The notes beneath the pieces are model-generated. The model did no database searches and had not been told where the DNA came from. It was given only the letters and a program-made list of their open reading frames with translations. Shown in pieces: positions 16,751 through 24,478 of a stretch of DNA of 64,000 nt. The stretch spans positions 186,001 to 250,000 of the forward strand of contig NZ_LR778174.1 in assembly GCF_902810435.1 (NCBI RefSeq), given 5' to 3'. The DNA comes from Veillonella parvula (GTDB taxonomy: Bacteria; Bacillota; Negativicutes; Veillonellales; Veillonellaceae). Every line of letters begins with the position of its first letter. Position 1 is the stretch's first letter. The translations under genes and the position numbers were made by a program.

Positions 16751-17577
16751 TGATTATGAAACCTATTAAGTCTTTATATAGTAGATATAACCAAAATGAT
16801 ATTTGTATGTTAGAACGAATAGGACCATATAGCATAATAAATAATAACCATCAAGGGATTATTGTATTGGACTCCTCATGGAATGAAGTGAAAAAAATTA
16901 AGGTAGATGAAAATCTATTTTTCCCTGAAGCCAGATATATAGATTACGTCAATAATAGGATACTTTTTAAGTTAGAAGCATTTCTGTGCTTAATTGATAT
17001 TGAGAGTAGTTGGGTTAAACTAATAGAGCTTCCTAGTGATTTGCAAGATTTATGTTTTTCAGACTTACATTGTTTTGGCAAAGACTATATTATGATAGGT
17101 ACGAGTAAGAATGTAGTATCTTTGGATTTAATTGACTTTAAAGTTACAGTGCTAGATCTTGATTCTGTTAATGAATATCCATTTAATGAGTATCGAAATA
17201 GATATAATGGAATAGTGACGTATTTTAGAAATCATAAATTAATTTGTCATGACTCTAAAAATATAATAATTGTAGATGGTACACGTGTTATTGAAATTCC
17301 AGATGTAGTTTCTATCAAATACTATCAACTAATGGCCTCTAATAGATATTTGTTAGCAATTGGTGAAAAACAGCTACAGCTTATTAATATAGAGAATGCT
17401 AGGGAAAGTAAATTAATCTCTTTTTCATTTCCATGTTATTGTGTTGGTGCAGATATATTGGAGGAACAGGATACAATCCATCTCTCTCTTTTATTACATA
17501 ATGATTGGGAAGAGATTATGCGTGTGGAAGAATATGCTTTTACCTTTGATGAATTACATGAGGATGTTGTGCTATAA
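16750..17577 (+). CDS. hypothetical beta-propeller-like protein after the E3-like relic
   Basis: This 275-residue soluble protein consists of repeating beta-type blades, e.g. GIIVLDSSWNEVKKIKVDEN, LCLIDIESSWVKLIELPSD, VVSLDLIDFKVTVLDLDS and LQLINIENARESKLISFSF, each ending in a hydrophobic-x-D/N pattern. No signal peptide or enzyme motif is seen. It starts at ATG 16750 overlapping the toxin-relic stop, or at ATG 16756. Its position implies an immunity role against an E3-type RNase, yet known E3 immunity proteins are only about 85 residues long, so this would be a different type. It is unrecognised otherwise. Confidence 0.45.
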   Translation: MIMKPIKSLYSRYNQNDICMLERIGPYSIINNNHQGIIVLDSSWNEVKKIKVDENLFFPEARYIDYVNNRILFKLEAFLCLIDIESSWVKLIELPSDLQDLCFSDLHCFGKDYIMIGTSKNVVSLDLIDFKVTVLDLDSVNEYPFNEYRNRYNGIVTYFRNHKLICHDSKNIIIVDGTRVIEIPDVVSIKYYQLMASNRYLLAIGEKQLQLINIENARESKLISFSFPCYCVGADILEEQDTIHLSLLLHNDWEEIMRVEEYAFTFDELHEDVVL

Positions 17578-17592
17578 GTAATTCTTTATATG

Positions 17593-17638
17593 CTATAATT
17601 AAGTGTTACATGAATTATTTAATATATCTTAATTATAG
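17593..17638. other. inverted repeat upstream of queF
   Basis: CTATAATTAAG (17593-17603) and CTTAATTATAG (17628-17638) are perfect 11-bp arms 24 bases apart, just before queF. TATAAT at 17595-17600 could be a -10 box. I looked for a preQ1 riboswitch here and do not see one. Confidence 0.4.
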
Positions 17639-17668
17639 AGTTATAGAGATTATAGAAAGAGGTTCTTT

Positions 17669-18166
17669 ATGGCATCCGGCAGATCTGAAAAAGAGTTACA
17701 AGGGGTAACGATGTTAGGTCACAAGACCGATTATCCTACTGATTATGCACCACAGGTGTTAGAGGCGTTTGATAACAAGCACCCAGAGAATGATTACTTC
17801 GTTAAGTTTAATTGCCCTGAGTTTACTAGCTTGTGTCCTATGACAGGTCAACCAGACTTTGCCACAATCTATATTTCTTATGTGCCAGATAAGAAGATGG
17901 TAGAGTCCAAGTCTTTGAAGTTATATCTATTTAGTTTCCGCAATCACGGGGACTTTCACGAGGACTGCATCAACATCATCATGAAAGATCTCGTGAAGTT
18001 GATGGATCCTAAATATATCGAGGTGTGGGGCAAGTTTACGCCGCGCGGTGGTTTGTCCATCGATCCATACGCAAACTATGGCAAGCCTGGTACAGAGTGG
18101 GAAAAGACTGCAAAAGAGCGCCTTCATTTCCACGACATGCAGCCTGAGCGCGTAGCATACCGTTAA
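17669..18166 (+). CDS. queF: NADPH-dependent 7-cyano-7-deazaguanine reductase
   Basis: QueF reduces preQ0 to preQ1 in queuosine biosynthesis, the only known four-electron nitrile reduction in biology. The 165-residue single-domain form is seen here. The catalytic Cys56 lies in [15 protein letters not shown] with Asp63, and the T-fold motif [11 protein letters not shown] and [14 protein letters not shown] are present. AAAGAGG precedes the ATG. No other queuosine gene is in the window. It overlaps no neighbour, but the next gene begins one base after its stop, so the two are probably co-transcribed. Confidence 0.95.
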   Translation: MASGRSEKELQGVTMLGHKTDYPTDYAPQVLEAFDNKHPENDYFVKFNCPEFTSLCPMTGQPDFATIYISYVPDKKMVESKSLKLYLFSFRNHGDFHEDCINIIMKDLVKLMDPKYIEVWGKFTPRGGLSIDPYANYGKPGTEWEKTAKERLHFHDMQPERVAYR

Positions 18167-18167
18167 T

Positions 18168-19028
18168 ATGGCATACGAATATTTAACAATGGTCGCATCC
18201 TTTATTACTTGTTTTATGATGGGTGTGACCTTGTCTTTACAACCTGCATCAATAATCGTAGGGGCTCACACTCATTTAAGAGAACAAAGTAAATGGACTC
18301 GCTGGAACGGATATATCATGTTTGTGTTGCTCCTATTTGTGCTAGATGTGCTCGTAACGAATGGTATATATATTGCGTTTCACGATGTATATGGTAATCT
18401 TTTGAACATTGGTTATCTTGATTTCGATCTGATGGATATGTTCTTTAGTGAAAGCTTTCAAATAGGCGTTATTTTAGTCTTTTCGCTTGTGTTGTTTCAA
18501 GTGTTAGGGCTAGTTGATTTAGCCCATGGAGAACGGGATTTATCCTTTTATTATGATCAAGTAGATGCAGGTAAACATAAGCCATCTTGGATGGAGCAGT
18601 ACATGGGGCGTCAAAGAGGCTCTCTTGGAGCGAGCTTGGTGGGCTTGCTTTATATGCTGAGAATGACGATAAAAACAATGTGGCCTTATATCGTGTGCCT
18701 AGTGTGGTTTAAAATCCTAGCCATACTTGTAAATGTACTAGTGTCTCCGAGTATTAACCGAATTATGCATGCTGATAATGAGATGACTACCCTAATCATT
18801 TTCGACCCATACATTATCACCTATGTAGTTGCTGGTTTCTTATGGGGCCATGTAGCGTTACATCATGATGTAACTAAAGTATCGCGCTTAGCTAACAGTA
18901 TGGCTATATCTCTTATTCCTCGTCTTACAGTTTTGGTAGGAGCGGTTTTCTTTATAGGATTGGCCCTTGCCATTATAATGGTACCTATTACATGGGATAG
19001 GGTACTTGACGCACTTACAACAAAATAG
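18168..19028 (+). CDS. polytopic membrane protein of unknown function
   Basis: This 286-residue protein has about six membrane segments (residues of about 7-30, 46-66, 100-121, 160-195, 210-228 and 246-273). A central hydrophilic section (GERDLSFYYDQVDAGKHKPS) probably lies on one face. I do not recognise a family; no transport signature is seen. The ATG lies one base after the queF stop, suggesting coupled translation, so a link to deazapurine uptake is conceivable but unsupported by motifs. Confidence 0.55.
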   Translation: MAYEYLTMVASFITCFMMGVTLSLQPASIIVGAHTHLREQSKWTRWNGYIMFVLLLFVLDVLVTNGIYIAFHDVYGNLLNIGYLDFDLMDMFFSESFQIGVILVFSLVLFQVLGLVDLAHGERDLSFYYDQVDAGKHKPSWMEQYMGRQRGSLGASLVGLLYMLRMTIKTMWPYIVCLVWFKILAILVNVLVSPSINRIMHADNEMTTLIIFDPYIITYVVAGFLWGHVALHHDVTKVSRLANSMAISLIPRLTVLVGAVFFIGLALAIIMVPITWDRVLDALTTK

Positions 19029-19082
19029 ATAAAGCTAGTTATTTCCTGTATTTTTAGGGTTTTAAAAGTCGTTCTCATTCTC

Positions 19083-19112
19083 TTGACAATGAAATGATTC
19101 AAATGTTAGAGT
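19083..19112 (+). promoter_or_regulatory. promoter of the cysK leader
   Basis: TTGACA (19083-19088) is followed after 18 bp by TAGAGT (19107-19112). The predicted start near 19119 gives a leader of about 124 bases ending in a terminator hairpin. Confidence 0.55.
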
Positions 19113-19118
19113 ATGGTT

Positions 19119-19216
19119 GTATTAATTGGAATACATAAACGGTTATACCCCGTGTATGGTGAATAACAAGGTGCAATATAATATCGTCCTTGGGATGTTC
19201 CTAAGGGCGATTTTTA
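19119..19216 (+). promoter_or_regulatory. cysK leader with terminator and T-box-like remnant
   Basis: The segment AACAAGGTGCAA (19164-19175) resembles the antiterminator core AACAAGGTGGTACC seen intact in the trp leader of this window. It precedes a 13-bp terminator stem (ATCGTCCTTGGGA 19183-19195 with 19199-19211) with T5. The leader is too short for a normal Stem I and the core lacks the GGTACC part. It may be a decayed T-box or another attenuator. Confidence 0.45.
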
Positions 19217-19242
19217 TCATCTATCGCTAGAGGGAGGATTAG

Positions 19243-20157
19243 ATGAGTATAGTCACAAATCAAACAACTGAACTTATTGGTAAAACACCGATATATCAAT
19301 TGCCAAATACCAATATTTATGTAAAGCTTGAAAAATATAATGTAGGTGGTTCTGTAAAAGACCGTGCCGTACTTGGTATGTTACAGGCTGCAAAAGAGCA
19401 AGGTCGCATCCATGAGGATAGTATTATTGTAGAAGCCACAAGTGGTAATACGGGGATCGCTCTTGCTATGGTAGGCGCTATTCTACATATTAAAACAGTG
19501 ATTATCATGCCTGAAAGCATGAGTAAAGAACGCCGTGAGCTTATTAAGGCGTATGGGGCTCAGCTCATCTTAACACCAAAAGAAACAGGTATGAAGGGGG
19601 CTCTTGAGAGGGCAAATGAAATCTTAGAGAAGTATCCAAATGCTTTTACCTTGGGTCAATTCGTAAACTCTGCAAACCCAGATATGCATTACCGTACAAC
19701 GGGGGCTGAAATCGTAGAACAAGTGCCGAATGTCGATGTATTTGTAGCGGGGATCGGTACAGGTGGTACTTTCACAGGCGTTACAAGACGATTGAAAGAA
19801 CATAATCCTAATCTAAAAGCCATTGCTGTAGAGCCAACGGGATCTCCTGCTATTACCGAAGGTAAGGGCGGCCCTCACAAAATTCAAGGCATTGGGGCTG
19901 GGTTTATTCCTGAAAACTTTGACCAAACATTGATGGATGGCGTGCAAACTGTAAGTGACGAAGAAGCTTTTAGCGAGGTGCAAACCTTTATGCGTGAAAG
20001 TGGTATCTCTATTGGCCTTTCCGCGGGGGCGGCCATTGTAGCGGCAAAACGCATGGCTCGTGAGTTACCTAAGGCGAACATCGTTGTTATTGCACCTGAT
20101 GGAGTAGAGAAATATTTATCCCTCTTGGACTTCGGTAACAACGAATACGTTAAATAA
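19243..20157 (+). CDS. cysK: cysteine synthase A (O-acetylserine thiol-lyase)
   Basis: This 304-residue PLP enzyme joins sulfide to O-acetylserine to give L-cysteine. The PLP lysine is Lys39 in GGSVKDRAV, the substrate loop is EATSGNTGIALA, and the phosphate-binding loop is GIGTGGTFTGV. The length is typical of CysK. GGGAGGA precedes the ATG. cysE, which makes O-acetylserine, lies 163 bp downstream in the same direction; the two enzymes usually form a complex. The CysE C-terminus here ends EYYI, and the final Ile is the residue known to enter the CysK active site. Confidence 0.95.
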   Translation: MSIVTNQTTELIGKTPIYQLPNTNIYVKLEKYNVGGSVKDRAVLGMLQAAKEQGRIHEDSIIVEATSGNTGIALAMVGAILHIKTVIIMPESMSKERRELIKAYGAQLILTPKETGMKGALERANEILEKYPNAFTLGQFVNSANPDMHYRTTGAEIVEQVPNVDVFVAGIGTGGTFTGVTRRLKEHNPNLKAIAVEPTGSPAITEGKGGPHKIQGIGAGFIPENFDQTLMDGVQTVSDEEAFSEVQTFMRESGISIGLSAGAAIVAAKRMARELPKANIVVIAPDGVEKYLSLLDFGNNEYVK

Positions 20158-20320
20158 TAGATTTCAGATAGATACAATACTGAATTTTGGACTGGTAAAA
20201 GAATAGGTTCTATATAGATATAAAGCCTTATATATAGGAATATAGACCCAATATGTTGTATACTAGATATATCTATATTTCTGTAGAATGTTAAGTAGAG
20301 TTATTTGAGATGGAGTCACT

Positions 20321-20932
20321 ATGATGCAAGGTTTGCGCGAATTATGGGGCAAAATTCAATATAATATTAAGCGCGTAATGGATTCTGACCCAGCTGCCAC
20401 AAGTGTATGGATGGTTATATGGACATATCCGCATATTACGGCTTTGTTCTGGCATTTCTTTGCCCACCGTCTTTATAAGGCGGGGTGGCCCATCTTGGCT
20501 CGTCGTGTGGCTCTCCATTCTCGTCATGTAACAGGCATTGAAATCCATCCAGGTGCGACGATTGGTCGCGGTCTCTTTATCGATCACGGTATGGGGGTTG
20601 TTATTGGTGAAACGGCTATTGTAGGCGATAATGTAACCTTGTTCCATCAAGTAACACTAGGTGGGATGTCTTCTAAAAAAGTAAAGCGTCATCCGACCAT
20701 TGAAGATGATGTACTCATCGGTACGGGTACAAAAATTTTAGGAGATATTACGATTGGTGCGCGCACGAAGATTGGCTGTAATCTCGTTATCAAACATGAT
20801 ATTCCTAAGGATATGGTAATCTTTGAAACAGATCCAGAAAATATGTATGTCCGTAAACCTAGTCGCAATGCAGCTGCTGCACAAGCAGAGGAGAAGAAGA
20901 TTCCTGATAATTACATAGAATACTATATTTAA
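20321..20932 (+). CDS. cysE: serine O-acetyltransferase
   Basis: CysE acetylates serine with acetyl-CoA, the committed step to cysteine. The 203-residue protein has a short N-terminal helical part (LWGKIQYNIKRVMDSDPAA) and a left-handed beta-helix of hexapeptide repeats (IHPGATIGRGLFIDHGMGVV, VTLFHQVTLGG). Catalytic His residues lie in HPG and DHGMG. The C-terminal Ile allows docking into CysK. Compared with the enterobacterial form (about 270 residues) the N-terminal domain is shortened, as is common in Firmicutes. TGGAG sits before ATG 20321. Confidence 0.93.
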   Translation: MMQGLRELWGKIQYNIKRVMDSDPAATSVWMVIWTYPHITALFWHFFAHRLYKAGWPILARRVALHSRHVTGIEIHPGATIGRGLFIDHGMGVVIGETAIVGDNVTLFHQVTLGGMSSKKVKRHPTIEDDVLIGTGTKILGDITIGARTKIGCNLVIKHDIPKDMVIFETDPENMYVRKPSRNAAAAQAEEKKIPDNYIEYYI

Positions 20933-20995
20933 TATAGAAACGTATTTAATATATAATCATTTTTAATATAGAGTCATATTGAATATAGAATCATA
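20928..20995. repeat. 17-bp tandem repeat, four copies, at the cysE stop
   Basis: Units begin at 20928, 20945, 20962 and 20979 and follow TTTAATATAGAATCATA. The first unit contains the cysE stop codon, and the array ends directly before the terminator at 21000. Unit-to-unit identity is high (1-4 differences). Confidence 0.8.
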
Positions 20996-20999
20996 CAAG

Positions 21000-21038
21000 C
21001 CTCTAACTATTAGATTAACTAGTAGTTAGAGGTTTTTT
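21000..21038 (+). terminator. terminator of cysK-cysE
   Basis: CCTCTAACTA (21000-21009) pairs perfectly with TAGTTAGAGG (21023-21032), followed by T6. Confidence 0.92.
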
Positions 21039-21174
21039 ATGATTCGTAGAAACATGATTCTGTGAATTATTGGATTTAGATTTGGTATGTATTGGATTGG
21101 ATTGGGGACATGTTTGATTTAGTATGGTTATAATGTTTTCATTAAACTTTTATACAAAAATATCTATTCATATA

Positions 21175-21203
21175 TTGACATGGAAAATCATTATTGGTAG
21201 AAT
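21175..21203 (+). promoter_or_regulatory. promoter of dps
   Basis: TTGACA (21175-21180), a 17-bp spacer and TAGAAT (21198-21203) form a near-consensus sigma-A-type promoter. The start site would fall near 21210, on the palindrome at 21210-21227. Confidence 0.8.
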
Positions 21204-21209
21204 ATAAAC

Positions 21210-21227
21210 ATAATCAATATTGATTAT
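21210..21227. promoter_or_regulatory. Fur/PerR-like operator at the dps start site
   Basis: ATAATCAATATTGATTAT is a perfect 18-bp palindrome at the predicted transcription start. Its ATAAT-ATTAT ends resemble Fur/PerR boxes, and dps genes are commonly under PerR or Fur control. Which regulator binds is an inference. Confidence 0.6.
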
Positions 21228-21326
21228 AAATTAAATAAACGAATTGATGGCGTAGAAGCCAACTGTGTTTGTTCTGCTTTTAGAATAAACTATAATTGAG
21301 AATTAAGTGAAAAAAGGAGTTTTATT

Positions 21327-21761
21327 ATGAAAAACGTACAACAAGTAAATCAATATTTAGCAGATCTTTCCGTATGGAATGTAAAATTACATAACCTACA
21401 CTTCAATGTAACTGGTCCGCAATTCAAATCTATTCATGAATACTTGGAATCCATTTATGATGAAGCCTTTGAATACTTTGATGCCGTAGCAGAACATGTG
21501 AAAATGCAAGGTCAATTTCCGTTGGTAAATTCTGCAGAATACGCAAAATTGACTAAAATCGAAGAATTGGGACAAGAAGACATTCCTCAAGCAAAGGTAA
21601 TTGATATCCTTCTTAAGGATTTTAAATACATGAATGATCAAGCTGTAGCAATTCGTGCAGCAGCTGATGAAGAAGGTGATTTCTTGCTCGTAAGCATGAT
21701 GGAAGATCACGTTGCATACTATGTAAAACAGATCTGGTTCATCGAATCTATGCTGAAATAA
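21327..21761 (+). CDS. dps: Dps-like ferritin (DNA protection during starvation)
   Basis: This 144-residue protein is a Dps/mini-ferritin, a 12-mer that oxidises and stores iron and consumes peroxide. The inter-subunit ferroxidase signature is present: W18 with KLHNLHFNVTGPQF (the His pair) and then IHEYLESIYDEAFEYFDA for the acidic ligands. The four-helix length is usual. AAAGGAG precedes ATG 21327. A strong promoter with a Fur/PerR-like palindrome at its start site fits control by iron or peroxide. Confidence 0.92.
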   Translation: MKNVQQVNQYLADLSVWNVKLHNLHFNVTGPQFKSIHEYLESIYDEAFEYFDAVAEHVKMQGQFPLVNSAEYAKLTKIEELGQEDIPQAKVIDILLKDFKYMNDQAVAIRAAADEEGDFLLVSMMEDHVAYYVKQIWFIESMLK

Positions 21762-21811
21762 GACGATTGACAATGCCTTATTGGGTATGATATGATTACC
21801 CAGTAAAGCAT

Positions 21812-21902
21812 GGAGGATTACTCAAGAGGCTGAAGAGGACGGTTTGCTAAATCGTTAGGGCGGGTTACCGTCGCTAGGGTTCGAATCCCTAATCCTCCGC
21901 CA
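21812..21902 (+). tRNA. tRNA-Ser (anticodon GCU)
   Basis: The acceptor arms GGAGGAT (21812-21818) and ATCCTCC (21892-21898) pair fully, with discriminator G and an encoded CCA end. The anticodon arm ACGGT/ATCGT closes loop TTGCTAA, giving GCU. A long variable arm (around AGGGCGGGTTACCGTCGCT) and the TTCGAAT T-loop confirm a class II serine tRNA. It reads AGU/AGC codons. A terminator follows four bases later. Confidence 0.96.
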
Positions 21903-21905
21903 TGT

Positions 21906-21939
21906 AAAGACCTCACATCACTCGATGTGGGGTCTTTTT
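21906..21939 (+). terminator. terminator of tRNA-Ser
   Basis: AAAGACCTCACATC (21906-21919) pairs with GATGTGGGGTCTTT, followed by T residues; the loop is four bases. Confidence 0.92.
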
Positions 21940-22050
21940 GTATAATATAGTGAATTTATTATATTATTTATATAGGCCTAATTTGTGAGGATTCGAGTGA
22001 GTCCAAGGCCTTATTAGTATTGAATGACACAGGTGTGTAAGGTTATAGAG

Positions 22051-22079
22051 TTGACGTATGTCTAGGGGTTTCATATAAT
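22051..22079 (+). promoter_or_regulatory. promoter of the SLH/OmpM-like gene
   Basis: TTGACG (22051-22056), a 17-bp spacer and TATAAT (22074-22079) make a strong promoter about 35 bp before the ATG at 22114. This gap (21940-22113) holds nothing else that I recognise. Confidence 0.75.
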
Positions 22080-22113
22080 AGATTGTATAAAATGTAATTT
22101 TAAGGAGACTCTT

Positions 22114-22863
22114 ATGAATACAAAACATACACGTCAAATGAATCGTATCCGTCGAGCGTTAGGCATTGGCACATTATGCCTCGTTGCGTCTATTGGGTTT
22201 AGTCATGCTGAAAGTATTGCCATCCCAAGTGCACGTCCTATGGTGGATGGTGTAAGTGCTGATGTAGAGACTGTTAGTAGTTCTAGTAAAGGACAACAGC
22301 ATATAAACTCAGATGTTATTACGCCTAATGATTGGACGTATACAGCGTTACAAAGACTCATTAAACATGGTGCTATTACAGATACCCACGGATTTACTTT
22401 TGATGGTGCTAGCTACACAAAGGATGAGCTTATGCCGCTTATCGATGAGGTAGTCACAAAACGTGAGCAAATGAACGATAATGATCGAGAGTATGCACTG
22501 CGTATTTACCAAGAAAATATGCGTGATGTAATGGATTACCGTATTGCTCGCGATAAAAAAGCTACTGATGAGCGCCGTCAAAAACTAGATGAAAAGCGTG
22601 CTGAAAAGGCTAAAAAATCTGGTAAGACGTATCAAGTATCCAAGGATCAACAAGAGGCTCTTGATAAGGCTGGTGATGAAGTAGCAAAACCGGAAGAACG
22701 CGCTTTAACAGATGAGCAAATCAAAGAAAAAATGAAGAAATTCAAAATTGATGATTCTCGCGTTAAGGTAAATAATGAAGTGCGCATTCGTTACGCTGAC
22801 TCCAAGGATAAAAAGTCCAAAACAGATGCTCGTATGCAGACGGAGATGACGTTCACTCTATAA
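22114..22863 (+). CDS. secreted SLH-like/coiled-coil protein, resembling a truncated OmpM porin
   Basis: The 249-residue precursor has a signal peptide ending FSHA (residue 32). Residues of about 68-114 (PNDWTYTALQRLIKHGAI, FDGASYTKDELMPLIDEV) follow the SLH pattern found at the N-terminus of OmpM-type porins in Negativicutes, where it binds peptidoglycan. Residues 115-207 are a charged, helical, probably coiled-coil part. The last 40 residues (VNNEVRIRYADSKDK, DARMQTEMTFTL) resemble the first strand pair of the porin barrel, and the protein then stops. It thus looks like an OmpM without its barrel. AAGGAG precedes the ATG. Confidence 0.6.
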   Translation: MNTKHTRQMNRIRRALGIGTLCLVASIGFSHAESIAIPSARPMVDGVSADVETVSSSSKGQQHINSDVITPNDWTYTALQRLIKHGAITDTHGFTFDGASYTKDELMPLIDEVVTKREQMNDNDREYALRIYQENMRDVMDYRIARDKKATDERRQKLDEKRAEKAKKSGKTYQVSKDQQEALDKAGDEVAKPEERALTDEQIKEKMKKFKIDDSRVKVNNEVRIRYADSKDKKSKTDARMQTEMTFTL

Positions 22864-22882
22864 CTCTTGGTAAGGGGTTATA

Positions 22883-24142
22883 ATGATTGATTTTTTAAAG
22901 AAACAGTTGTTTACTGTTCATCAAAACGGTAAGCAGCAGGTAAGTGAGGTCTTTAAATATATAGGACCTGGTATAATCGTAACCGTTGGATTTATCGATC
23001 CAGGTAACTGGGCCGCTAATTTGGCAGCTGGTGCTAGTTATGGTTACGAATTATTGTGGGTAGTCACACTATCCACGATTATGCTCATTTTATTACAGCA
23101 TAATGTGGCGCATTTAGGCATTGTACGCGGGCAATGCTTGTCGGAATGTGCTTATGAGTTTTTACCGCGTTATGCATCTCGCTTTGTGCTTAGCACGGCA
23201 GGAATTGCGGCGGCAGCGACGGCCTTGGCTGAGTTTATTGGCGCCGCTATCGCCTTGAAGATGCTCTTTGGTATTCCTATCTTGATAGGCAGCATTTTGA
23301 CGGCTCTTATCTGTACGGTCATGCTCATTACGAACTCCTATCGTAAATTAGAGCGAATCATTGCTGGCTTTGTATCCCTTATCGCATTGGCGTACCTTGT
23401 TGAGGTAAATATGGTCAATGTGGATTGGGCAGCGGCTGGTATCGGTTGGGTGGATCCTAATATTCCTAATACATCGATGCTCGTTATTTTGAGTATATTA
23501 GGGGCCGTAATTATGCCTCACAACTTGTTTTTGCACTCTGAAATCATCCAAAGTCGCCAGTTTAATACACAAGATCCAGCGATAATGAAACGGCAGTTAC
23601 GCTATGAATTCCTCGATACTTTGTTATCTATGGGGATTGGGTGGATGATTAACTCCGCCATGATTATATTGGCGGCGGCTGTCTTCTTTGCTCATGGAAT
23701 TGAAGTAACAGAGCTTGAACAGGCTGAGGAGTTGTTGCGACCACTCATTGGACCCGCAGCGGGTATTATTTTTGCGATAGCATTGTTATTTGCAGGTTTT
23801 GCCTCATCTGCTACGGCAGGTATGGCGGGGGCAAGTATCTTTGCAGGAATGTTTGGCGAGTCTTACGATATGAAAGACTTCCATACGCGATTAGGCTTGG
23901 CACTAACATATGTTCCAGCATTATTATTGATCGTGTTTATTACAGATTCCTTCCAAGCATTATTGTTCTCTCAAATGTTCTTGAGCTTGCAATTACCAAT
24001 CACCATCTTCTTGCAACTTTACATGACAAGTAGCCGCAAGGTCATGGGAGAATACGCGAACCGTAAATTTACAAATATTCTCTTATGGGGCATAGGTATC
24101 ATCGTTACAATTATGAATATCTACTTATTGATTGTAGGTTAA
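22883..24142 (+). CDS. mntH: Nramp-family divalent metal transporter
   Basis: This 419-residue, 11-segment transporter of the Nramp family imports Mn2+ or Fe2+ with protons. The TM1 metal-binding motif is DPGNWAANLAAGASYGY and the TM6 motif is GAVIMPHNLFLHS, keeping the Asp, Asn and Met ligands. The next conserved loop (GEYANRKFTNILLW) is also present. The first helix starts after a hydrophilic leader of about 25 residues. It follows the SLH-like gene by 19 bp and may share its promoter. The exact metal cannot be set from sequence alone. Confidence 0.88.
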   Translation: MIDFLKKQLFTVHQNGKQQVSEVFKYIGPGIIVTVGFIDPGNWAANLAAGASYGYELLWVVTLSTIMLILLQHNVAHLGIVRGQCLSECAYEFLPRYASRFVLSTAGIAAAATALAEFIGAAIALKMLFGIPILIGSILTALICTVMLITNSYRKLERIIAGFVSLIALAYLVEVNMVNVDWAAAGIGWVDPNIPNTSMLVILSILGAVIMPHNLFLHSEIIQSRQFNTQDPAIMKRQLRYEFLDTLLSMGIGWMINSAMIILAAAVFFAHGIEVTELEQAEELLRPLIGPAAGIIFAIALLFAGFASSATAGMAGASIFAGMFGESYDMKDFHTRLGLALTYVPALLLIVFITDSFQALLFSQMFLSLQLPITIFLQLYMTSSRKVMGEYANRKFTNILLWGIGIIVTIMNIYLLIVG

Positions 24143-24188
24143 TAGAATATTCTTTGTTGGTTACCAAAAGGTTTATTATAAAATCAAT

Positions 24189-24266
24189 ATTAGAATACAG
24201 AATTAGAATACAACATTAGAATACAAGATTAGAGTACAACATTAGAATACAAGATTAGAATACAAA
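24189..24266. repeat. 13-bp tandem repeat, six copies, after mntH
   Basis: Six units of ATTAGAATACAAG with small changes run from 24189 into the terminator at 24264. Alternate units end in AAG and AAC, hinting at a 26-bp higher-order unit. There are no spacers, so it is not CRISPR-like. Confidence 0.85.
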
Positions 24267-24287
24267 GGACCGCTATGGCGGTCCTTT
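24264..24287 (+). terminator. terminator of mntH
   Basis: AAAGGACCGC (24264-24273) pairs with GCGGTCCTTT, followed by TT; the loop is TATG. Confidence 0.9.
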
Positions 24288-24478
24288 TGCCATGTTGCTA
24301 ACGTATCCATTATGTGAAACGCGTATCTTTGAATACCCAAGAGGGGTATAAAATATGGTACAATTAAAGATAGTATAATTAAGAAAAATATTTTTAAGAA
24401 TAATATTTTTAAGAATAATATAATATCTGTTGAGAGTATCACTCAGCAGTGTGATATATGGAAAATTAGGAGGCCCTA

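Noticed and set aside
10691-17577. Prophage
   Set aside because: No structural, lysis, replication or integrase genes are seen; the content is exoprotein and toxin/immunity-like only.
17578-17668. preQ1 riboswitch upstream of queF
   Set aside because: No preQ1-I type hairpin with A-rich tail is visible; only an AT-rich inverted repeat is seen.
19113-19242. SAM riboswitch upstream of cysK
   Set aside because: The leader is too short and lacks the four-way junction elements of the SAM-I class.
24189-24266. CRISPR-like array
   Set aside because: Units are contiguous 13-mers without unique spacers, and no cas gene is present.
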